This document shows, piece after piece, positions 1-4,833 of a stretch of DNA of 5,887 nucleotides. The position numbers and the translations under genes were made by a program. Numbering within the stretch: the stretch's first letter is position 1; each line of letters begins with the position of its first letter. Location of the stretch: contig JACCYR010000220.1 of the NCBI GenBank assembly GCA_013696385.1, forward strand, positions 1 to 5,887. The letters run 5' to 3'. Below the pieces are notes generated by a model. The model saw only the letters and a list, made by a program, of their open reading frames with translations, was not told where the DNA came from and searched no databases. This stretch comes from Acidobacteriota bacterium (GTDB lineage: Bacteria; Acidobacteriota; Blastocatellia; Pyrinomonadales; Pyrinomonadaceae).

Positions 1-532
1 GATTGAGCGAAGGCACAAGCAAAATAATTGTGTTGTCTAAAATTTTCTTAATTTCAGGCTCATTTGATGTCGCTAATTTGTCGGCAATCAGCATTGACGA
101 AAGATAAGAGCCGACTTCGTTAGAATGGATTCCGCAAGTTATCAACACAATCGTCTTGCCTTGTTTGATTAAACTTTGCGCGAGTTTTTCATTGCTTTTT
201 ATCAATCTTGGGTCAGCTAATTTTGCATTGATTTGTTTATATTTTTCGAGATTCTTTAAATTTGCGGGCGAAGAAATTGTCGCATAAACAAATGGTGCAC
301 TAAGTGTCGTTTTACCGATTTCCTGAAACTGCACGCGGTCGCTCGCCGCATCTAATTTCTTGAAATATTCCACAACCTGATTCCACGAAGCAAGTTTTCT
401 ATCATCGCCGGGCGTGAAACCGAGAACGTCGGCGGGCGCGGGAATTTTCGTCTGGGCGATAATCGGAAAGATAAAAAGAAGAATTATCCCGCAAAGGCGC
501 AAAGACGCAAAGAAAGTTTTGTTGTTTTTCAT
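1..532 (-). CDS. Exported M14-family zinc carboxypeptidase, N-terminal part (cut by left edge)
   Basis: The minus strand is open from an ATG at 530-532 to the left edge, giving 177 residues plus one base. Residues 1-26 form a signal peptide: a lysine-bearing start, a hydrophobic run around residues 13-25, and a likely cut after the Ala in IIAQT. A mature N-terminus with LGFTPGDDRKLASW and a QEIGKTTL strand follows, as in large exported M14 peptidases. At residues 136-139 the sequence HSNE gives the HxxE zinc-binding pair (His136, Glu139) of metallocarboxypeptidases. The reading breaks off at VPSLN, where relatives continue toward the substrate-binding Asn/Arg region. The second zinc histidine and the catalytic glutamate lie outside the window. 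A GGAG at 540-543 sits 7 nt before the ATG and supports this start. The family removes C-terminal residues from peptides, here presumably in the periplasm or outside. The substrate is unknown. An 8-bp tandem repeat encodes part of the signal peptide. Confidence 0.9.
   Translation of the reverse strand, partial: MKNNKTFFASLRLCGIILLFIFPIIAQTKIPAPADVLGFTPGDDRKLASWNQVVEYFKKLDAASDRVQFQEIGKTTLSAPFVYATISSPANLKNLEKYKQINAKLADPRLIKSNEKLAQSLIKQGKTIVLITCGIHSNEVGSYLSSMLIADKLATSNEPEIKKILDNTIILLVPSLN
490..513. repeat. Three tandem 8-bp units (CGCAAAGR) inside the signal peptide of the M14 gene
   Basis: On the plus strand CGCAAAGG, CGCAAAGA and CGCAAAGA follow one another exactly. On the minus strand they encode about residues 7-15 (FFASLRLCG) of the peptidase signal peptide. 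The unit is 8 bp, so each copy is read in a different frame. From general knowledge, G/A-rich repeats of this kind occur dispersed between genes in several environmental bacterial genomes. That this one belongs to such a family is inference. Confidence 0.7.
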
Positions 533-539
533 CTGAGAA

Positions 540-543
540 CTCC
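540..543 (-). promoter_or_regulatory. Ribosome binding site of the M14 peptidase
   Basis: The minus strand reads CGGAGTTCTCAG directly before the ATG. GGAG lies 7 nt from the start codon, which is normal spacing and fixes the start at 532. Confidence 0.7.
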
Positions 544-578
544 GTTTAGTTTTCTTTTGATTTTAGACTATTTTTTCG

Positions 579-584
579 ATTATA
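579..584 (-). promoter_or_regulatory. Possible -10 box (TATAAT) for the M14 peptidase
   Basis: The minus strand carries a perfect TATAAT about 47 nt upstream of the peptidase start, a suitable place for a promoter with a short leader. No good TTGACA-like -35 is visible at 16-18 bp spacing. The nearest, TTCACA on the minus strand at 606-611, is 21 bp away and lies within the G/A-rich repeat. The box is therefore tentative. Confidence 0.35.
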
Positions 585-595
585 GGAATTTTTAA

Positions 596-686
596 CCGCA
601 GGGAATGTGAAGGACACAAAGGAAAACTTAAACAGAATACACGAGATAAAAATCAAAAATCTGTGTTTATCTGTATTTATCTGCGG
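596..686. repeat. Inward-facing CCGCAG repeat pair, possible small dispersed element
   Basis: The segment opens with CCGCAG (596-601) and closes with its reverse complement CTGCGG (681-686). The left part is a degenerate purine-rich repeat (GGGAATGTGAAGGACACAAA). The right part is a 10-bp tandem: ATCTGTGTTT, ATCTGTATTT, then ATCTGCGG (659-686). Read inward from either end, both halves start CCGCAG and continue purine-rich. No target-site duplication is obvious. The ends could mark a short non-autonomous element or simply two copies of a genome-wide repeat. Confidence 0.45.
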
Positions 687-739
687 ACAATTGTTTTCCA
701 AATCTCGGCGGTAAATCTTTTCTCTGCTGACAATTTCTC

Positions 740-768
740 TTGCTTATTCGCGCAATGCAATGTAAATT
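740..768 (+). promoter_or_regulatory. Weak sigma-70-like promoter candidate for the OPT transporter
   Basis: TTGCTT at 740-745 and TAAATT at 763-768 are separated by 17 bp, and a TG directly precedes the -10-like hexamer. Each hexamer matches consensus at about four of six positions. The placement about 70 nt before the start codon is plausible, but this AT-rich DNA would give such matches by chance. Confidence 0.28.
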
Positions 769-815
769 AACGCAAGATTTTCAAAATACTTTCCCCGTAA
801 AACATCAAAAACTTC

Positions 816-820
816 GGAGG
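816..820 (+). promoter_or_regulatory. Shine-Dalgarno GGAGG of the OPT gene, unusually far from the start
   Basis: A perfect GGAGG ends 15 nt before the ATG at 836, longer than the usual 5-10 nt. No start codon lies at normal spacing, and a TAG at 824-826 in the transporter frame rules out any earlier in-frame start. ATG 836 therefore remains the best start despite the spacing. Confidence 0.5.
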
Positions 821-835
821 CTTTAGTTTTCGGTT

Positions 836-3169
836 ATGACAAATAATCCATTCTTGGCAATTTTTCGCCCGTATATTCCGGCGCGTGTCAATATGCGCGA
901 ACTGACGGTGCTGCCGCTGATTGTCGGCACAATTTTGGGCGTTATTTTTGGCGCGTCGTCGTTGTATCTTGTCTTAAAAGTCGGTTTGACGGTTTCGGCT
1001 TCGATCCCCGTTGCCGTTATTTCGATAACACTTTTTCGCATACTTTCAAAACTCGGCTTGCGCGATGCAACGATTTTGGAAAACAACATTGTACAGACGG
1101 CAGGTTCGGCGGGCGAATCAATCGCTTTTGGCATTGGCGTAACGATGCCCGCGATTTTGATTCTCGGTTTCGACCTCGAATATACGCGCGTGATGCTCGT
1201 TGCCGTTCTTGGCGGTCTTTTGGGGATTTTAATGATGATTCCTTTGCGGCGCGCGCTGATTGTCCAACAGCACGGATTTTTGAAATACCCGGAAGGTACG
1301 GCTTGCGCCGAAGTTTTGAAAACGGGTGCAAACGCCGAATCAAAAGCCGCCGCTAGTGTTGACACGAATACAGATTTGTCCGCCGCGACCAAAGGCGGTT
1401 TGATTATTTCGGCGGGTTTCGCCATCGGATTTTTATATAATTCGGTGATGCAGGTTTTTAAAGGTTGGAATGAATATCCGACCAAGGAATTTGATGCGCC
1501 GTATCGAGGTGCTTCGGTTTCGCTCGAAAACAACCCCGCGCTTTTGGGCGTTGGTTACATCATCGGACCGCGCATTGCCGGAATTATGTTCGGTGGCGGC
1601 GTGATGGCGTATCTCGTTTTGATTCCAATGATTAAGTATTTCGGCGCGGGTTTAGCCACACCGCTTGCGCCGGAAACGACAAAACTCATTAGCGAGATGA
1701 GCATTTCACAGATTCAAAAGGCATATATTTTGTATATCGGCGCGGGCGCGGTAGCGGCGGGCGGAATTATCAGTTTGTTTCGTTCACTACCGACAATCTG
1801 GCACGGACTTAAAGGCGGGCTCGCCGATTTGCGCGGTTCGCAACTCGCGGAAGGCGAAACGCAGCCGCGCACCGACCAAGACCTTTCGTTAAAATGGGTT
1901 ATCATCGGTATTTTGGCATTGATTGTCGTGATAACGCTTGTACCTGCTTTGAAAATGAATTTGCTCGGCGCGGTTTTGATTATCATTTTCGGCTTTCTGT
2001 TTGTAACGGTTTCTTCGCGTCTGACGGGTGAAATCGGCTCATCGTCAAATCCGATTTCGGGTATGACGGTTGCCACTCTTTTGCTGACTTCGCTGGTTTT
2101 TCTGCTACTGGGTTGGACAAAACCCGACCCGTACTTTGTAACGGCTTTGAGCGTTGGCGGAATTGTCTGCATTGCCGCGTCAAACGGCGGCACAACTTCG
2201 CAGGATTTAAAAACCGGCTTTTGGGTCGGCGGAACGCCTTGGAAACAACAGATTGCAATTCTTGTCGGTGCGTTGGTTTCCGCGTTATTATTAGGTCCGA
2301 TTTTGATTCAGTTAAATAATGCTTCAACCGTTTATCAAAGAGTTTCGCCCGACACTTTCGCCGCCAGTTTTCAAGTTCCCGAACAGGAATTGCTCCGCGA
2401 CAACGGGCAGTTGAAATCGGAAAAAGTTCAGGGCATTCAAAACAGTTCCGATACAAACACTTACCGCGTTTGGCATAACACTGACCCGCAAAATGGACAA
2501 GTCGGACGTTTTTTGGTTAATCCGCAGGGCAAACCGGTTTATCTGGTTGACCCGGGAATCAACGGCGTAATTGATAAAGTTCAAACCGGCGTTGATGAAG
2601 GCGGCAATCCCGTTTATCAAAATGTGCAGAAATACAGCGCACCGAAAGCGACTTTGATGAGCTATATTATCAAAGGTATTTTGAGCCAGCAGTTGCCGTG
2701 GGGACTTGTTTTGCTCGGCGTGATGATTGCCGTAACTCTGGAACTATGCGGGCTTTCATCGCTCGCTTTCGCCGTCGGTTTATATCTGCCGATTTCGTCT
2801 TCCGCGCCGATTTTTATCGGCGGAATGGTGCGCTATTTTGTTGACATCGGAGTGCGTAAGCGGCTGGCGCATAAAAATCTGACCGAAGAAGAAATTATTG
2901 CCGAAACCGATAAAAGTCCCGGTGTTCTGCTCGCTTCGGGTTACATCGCTGGCGGCGCACTGGCGGGAATTTTGCTGGCGGTTGCTTCGGTTTCGCTTGC
3001 GGATACGCTCGGCATATTTGAAAAATGGTCGGAAGCGAACAATCCATTTTTTAACGGACCAAATGCCGCTTGGCTCGGAATGCTGCCGTTCTGGTTGCTG
3101 GCACTTCTCCTTTATTACGTCGGCAATGAAATGATTTTCGGGAGTAAAAAACGATTAAGTGAAAAATGA
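836..3169 (+). CDS. OPT-family oligopeptide / metal-chelate transporter
   Basis: This complete 777-residue inner-membrane protein belongs to the OPT superfamily. The family imports oligopeptides or metal-siderophore and metal-amine chelates, normally by proton coupling. I count about 16 hydrophobic segments by eye. Family landmarks appear in order: RPYIPARVNMRELT (11-24) before the first helix, the GLTVSASIPVAVIS helix (50-63), FLKYPEGTACAEVL (148-161), GVGYIIGPRIAGIMFGGG (238-255), SSNPISGMTVATLL (402-416), AASNGGTTSQDLKTGFWVGGTPWKQQ (448-472), LGVMIAVTLELCGLSSLAFAVGLYLPISSSAPIF (627-660) and IGGMVRYFVD (661-670). A polar stretch at about 494-604 lies between two membrane segments and includes YLVDPGING. 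The start is fixed by an in-frame stop just upstream. Length and motifs agree with bacterial OPT proteins. The cargo cannot be read from sequence. Its position opposite an exported carboxypeptidase favours peptides, which is inference. Confidence 0.95.
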   Translation: MTNNPFLAIFRPYIPARVNMRELTVLPLIVGTILGVIFGASSLYLVLKVGLTVSASIPVAVISITLFRILSKLGLRDATILENNIVQTAGSAGESIAFGIGVTMPAILILGFDLEYTRVMLVAVLGGLLGILMMIPLRRALIVQQHGFLKYPEGTACAEVLKTGANAESKAAASVDTNTDLSAATKGGLIISAGFAIGFLYNSVMQVFKGWNEYPTKEFDAPYRGASVSLENNPALLGVGYIIGPRIAGIMFGGGVMAYLVLIPMIKYFGAGLATPLAPETTKLISEMSISQIQKAYILYIGAGAVAAGGIISLFRSLPTIWHGLKGGLADLRGSQLAEGETQPRTDQDLSLKWVIIGILALIVVITLVPALKMNLLGAVLIIIFGFLFVTVSSRLTGEIGSSSNPISGMTVATLLLTSLVFLLLGWTKPDPYFVTALSVGGIVCIAASNGGTTSQDLKTGFWVGGTPWKQQIAILVGALVSALLLGPILIQLNNASTVYQRVSPDTFAASFQVPEQELLRDNGQLKSEKVQGIQNSSDTNTYRVWHNTDPQNGQVGRFLVNPQGKPVYLVDPGINGVIDKVQTGVDEGGNPVYQNVQKYSAPKATLMSYIIKGILSQQLPWGLVLLGVMIAVTLELCGLSSLAFAVGLYLPISSSAPIFIGGMVRYFVDIGVRKRLAHKNLTEEEIIAETDKSPGVLLASGYIAGGALAGILLAVASVSLADTLGIFEKWSEANNPFFNGPNAAWLGMLPFWLLALLLYYVGNEMIFGSKKRLSEK

Positions 3170-3189
3170 GTGTAGATAAAATAAATCAA

Positions 3190-3210
3190 ATTCCAGATTC
3201 CAGATTTCAG
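3190..3210. repeat. Three tandem 7-bp units (ATTYCAG)
   Basis: ATTCCAG, ATTCCAG and ATTTCAG follow directly 20 nt after the transporter stop. The unit differs from the 8-bp and 10-bp tandems elsewhere in the window, but the design (three short head-to-tail units just outside or at the edge of a gene) is the same. Confidence 0.6.
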
Positions 3211-3260
3211 AAGTTCAAGCGAAAAACTTAGAGCAGTTTTGGCTTAAGTGTCAGGATAAA

Positions 3261-3328
3261 GTTTTGAGTTCCAACTAAAGGTTGGCTTTTGTGTCAGCCA
3301 AAGCCAACCTTTAGTTGGAACTCAAAAC
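3261..3328. repeat. Perfect 29-bp inverted repeat with 10-nt loop
   Basis: Positions 3261-3289 and 3300-3328 are exact reverse complements (arms begin GTTTTGAGTTCCAAC and end GTTGGAACTCAAAAC), with loop TGTGTCAGCC. Each arm also contains its own small dyad: CCAAC-TAAAG-GTTGG on the left and CCAAC-CTTTA-GTTGG on the right. It could therefore fold either as one long stem or as two short hairpins, like a paired REP unit. No T run follows the stem, so it is not a standard terminator. It may be a dispersed palindromic element, or an RNA structure protecting the 3' end of the transporter mRNA. Confidence 0.85.
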
Positions 3329-3349
3329 GCTAGTCAATTTAGCGCGAGC

Positions 3350-3366
3350 CTTTTGCCTAGCAAAAG
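3350..3366. repeat. Small hairpin CTTTTGC-CTA-GCAAAAG
   Basis: A 7-bp perfect stem with a 3-nt loop lies between the two large palindromes. Just before it, CGCTA (3328-3332) and TAGCG (3340-3344) form another 5-bp stem. The T run is within the stem rather than after it, so termination is not clear. Confidence 0.45.
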
Positions 3367-3378
3367 CGAATTACTTTT

Positions 3379-3437
3379 AGAAGAAATAAAGAAAGTTGAA
3401 AAGAAGTTCTTCTCAACTTTCTTTATTTCTTCTTTTT
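3379..3437 (+). terminator. Long AT-rich hairpin with T run, probable terminator of the OPT gene
   Basis: Positions 3379-3399 pair perfectly with 3413-3433 (21 bp; arm AGAAGAAATAAAGAAAGTTG plus one A). After one mismatch the stem continues AAG/CTT (3401-3403 with 3409-3411), leaving a 5-nt loop. Five T bases (3433-3437) follow or overlap the stem end, as in an intrinsic terminator. It lies 210 nt after the transporter stop and before the next gene on the same strand. The stem is AT-rich, which is unusual for a strong terminator, so it may instead be a structural repeat. Confidence 0.5.
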
Positions 3438-3471
3438 GATGTTTTCAGGATAGACACAAGATAACAGCGGG

Positions 3472-3502
3472 TTGCCAAATATAATTAAATTTGCAATACA
3501 AT
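3472..3502 (+). promoter_or_regulatory. Promoter-like boxes upstream of the serine hydrolase
   Basis: A perfect TATAAT lies at 3480-3485 but has no good -35 at 16-18 bp. An alternative is TTGCCA (3472-3477) with TACAAT (3497-3502), spaced 19 bp. Both lie after the putative terminator and about 100 nt before the hydrolase start, so transcription of the hydrolase-aminotransferase pair may begin here. The match quality is modest. Confidence 0.25.
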
Positions 3503-3586
3503 AGGATAAAAGAAGTTTCCAGCGTTAGTTGTCGGAAAATTTGAGGATAATTTTGCATCAAGCGTTAGCATTCAACTATCAAAATC

Positions 3587-3592
3587 GAGAGA
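3587..3592 (+). promoter_or_regulatory. Ribosome binding site of the serine hydrolase
   Basis: GAGAGA ends 7 nt before the ATG at 3600. It is a partial Shine-Dalgarno at ideal spacing and supports that start, which also gives a complete signal peptide. Confidence 0.45.
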
Positions 3593-3599
3593 TAAAACA

Positions 3600-4829
3600 A
3601 TGAAAAAACCGAAAATTTTTCCTTGGTTTGTTTTGATATTGTTATTTATGTCTTTGAATATCACAACAACAAAAGCACAATCAGCCACGCAAAAATCCAA
3701 CACCTTTGCTGAGGCTGACAAACAGTTCGGCGCAACTTACGAGCAAGGATTACAAAAATCCGGCATCGTCGGCAGTAGCTTTATGTTTGTCAGAGATAAT
3801 AAAGTTATCGCCAAAAGGTTTTGGGGAATGGCAAATCTGGAAAAGAATCAGATGGTTGACGAAGATACAATTTATCATTGGGCTTCGATTACCAAAACTT
3901 TTACGGGCATTGCCATTATGCAGCTTCGTGATAGAGGATTGCTGAAACTCGACGATTCGGTTGTCAAATATCTTCCTGAACTTCGCGCCGTTCACAATCC
4001 TTACGGCGATATGAGTGAAATTACAATCCGGCATCTGTTGTCGCACAGCGCGGGTTTTCGCAACCCGACGTTTCCATGGAAAGACGAAACCAAAGCGTGG
4101 CAGCCGCACGAACCGCAGGATTGGCAGCAGATTGTCGCAATGTTTCCCTATACTGAAATTAAATTTAAGCCGGGAAGTCGTTACAGTTATTCAAATTTGG
4201 GAATTGTTTTTCTCGGACGCATTATCGAGTTAATTACCAAAGACGATTACGAAGTTTATATTGACAAAAACATTTTCAAACCTTTGGAGATGTATCGCAG
4301 TTATTTCGACGCGACTCCGTATCATCTGCTCAAATATCGCTCGCATAGTTATTTTATCGAAAACGGTAAGCGAACTCCGGGGCGTTTTGATGTCAACACC
4401 GGAATCACCGTTTCAAACGGCGGACTGAACTCGCCTCTACCCGATATGGTTAAATATCTCAATTTTTTAGTTGGCGACCCGACGAAACAAGCCGTTTATG
4501 AAGGCGTGTTGAAACGCGCGTCGCTCGAAGAAATGTGGCAGCCGGTCATCGAAAGCGAAGTTGACGCGCTTGGCAATACAAACAATGTAACAAATATTGG
4601 CTTGGTGTTTTTTCTTGACACGCGACACGGGTTAATCGGTCATAGCGGCGACCAAAACGGTTTTATTATGTATATTGATTTTCGCCCTAAAACGCGCTCT
4701 GCTTCGATTCTGGCATTTAACACAAATCTGCAATTGCCCGATGACACGCCGCTTGAGAAAAATCCGGTGGCGGTCATCCGCACGGCTTTGTGGAAGTTGT
4801 TTGCTAGCGTGGACGGCGCAACGAAATAA
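3600..4829 (+). CDS. Exported serine hydrolase, class C beta-lactamase / DD-peptidase fold
   Basis: This complete 409-residue protein belongs to the beta-lactamase-related serine hydrolase family (penicillin-binding-protein fold). Residues 1-26 form a signal peptide: MKKPK, a hydrophobic core at 8-19, and cleavage after TKA. The catalytic motifs are present in order: Ser96-Ile-Thr-Lys99 (SxxK, nucleophile and base), Tyr197-Ser198-Asn199 (YxN) and His348-Ser349-Gly350 (HxG in place of KTG). Family blocks include TIYHWASITKTFTGIAIMQL (90-109), TIRHLLSHSAGF (142-153), PGSRYSYSNLGIVFLGRIIE (191-210) and GHSGDQNGF (347-355). Relatives include D-amino-acid peptidases, esterases and peptidoglycan DD-peptidases. 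The HxG triad is common in the non-lactamase members, so antibiotic resistance should not be assumed. It probably acts in the periplasm or on the surface. The next gene starts 4 nt after its stop, implying joint transcription. Confidence 0.93.
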   Translation: MKKPKIFPWFVLILLFMSLNITTTKAQSATQKSNTFAEADKQFGATYEQGLQKSGIVGSSFMFVRDNKVIAKRFWGMANLEKNQMVDEDTIYHWASITKTFTGIAIMQLRDRGLLKLDDSVVKYLPELRAVHNPYGDMSEITIRHLLSHSAGFRNPTFPWKDETKAWQPHEPQDWQQIVAMFPYTEIKFKPGSRYSYSNLGIVFLGRIIELITKDDYEVYIDKNIFKPLEMYRSYFDATPYHLLKYRSHSYFIENGKRTPGRFDVNTGITVSNGGLNSPLPDMVKYLNFLVGDPTKQAVYEGVLKRASLEEMWQPVIESEVDALGNTNNVTNIGLVFFLDTRHGLIGHSGDQNGFIMYIDFRPKTRSASILAFNTNLQLPDDTPLEKNPVAVIRTALWKLFASVDGATK

Positions 4830-4833
4830 AACT

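Larger units (their letters stand above)
533..835. other. Divergent intergenic region between peptidase and transporter
   Basis: This 303-bp stretch separates two divergently read genes. It has no convincing ORF. It is AT-rich near both genes and holds, in order, the peptidase RBS and -10 box, two repeat units facing each other (596-628 and 659-686), a weak promoter candidate at 740-768 for the transporter, and a GGAGG at 816-820. Any shared regulator of the two genes would bind here, but I see no clear dyad operator. Confidence 0.7.
3170..3599. other. 430-bp palindrome-rich intergenic region
   Basis: No supported gene lies between the transporter stop and the serine hydrolase start. The region holds a 7-bp tandem (3190-3210), an imperfect 16-bp direct repeat (3239-3254 and 3282-3297), a perfect 29-bp inverted repeat (3261-3328), two small hairpins (3328-3344 and 3350-3366), a 55-nt near-perfect palindrome with a T run (3379-3437), and an AT-rich leader (3438-3599) with promoter-like boxes and a repeated AGCGTTAG (3521-3528 and 3561-3568). 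The downstream leader is long enough to carry a regulator site. Confidence 0.75.

Noticed and set aside
596..686. Complete insertion sequence
   Set aside because: No transposase ORF and only 6-bp inverted ends. At most a short non-autonomous repeat.
727..755. CTGACA as -35 of the transporter promoter
   Set aside because: At 17 bp spacing the -10 position reads GCGCAA, which is not promoter-like.
823..1533. 236-codon open frame on the minus strand opposite the transporter
   Set aside because: It is antisense to strongly conserved OPT motifs, has low-complexity Lys/Pro/Ser-rich content and no recognisable domain. It is a shadow of the transporter codon bias.
3166..3231. 21-codon ORF overlapping the transporter stop (ATGA)
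   Set aside because: There is no RBS, it is very short, and it mostly translates the 7-bp tandem repeat. It is more likely chance than a coupled small protein.
3261..3433. CRISPR-like repeat array
   Set aside because: The structures are inverted repeats of different sequence, not regularly spaced direct repeats with unique spacers, and no cas gene is present.
3600..4829. Antibiotic-resistance beta-lactamase (AmpC)
   Set aside because: The third motif is His-Ser-Gly rather than KTG and the overall blocks match generic serine hydrolases of this fold. Nothing supports a lactam substrate.
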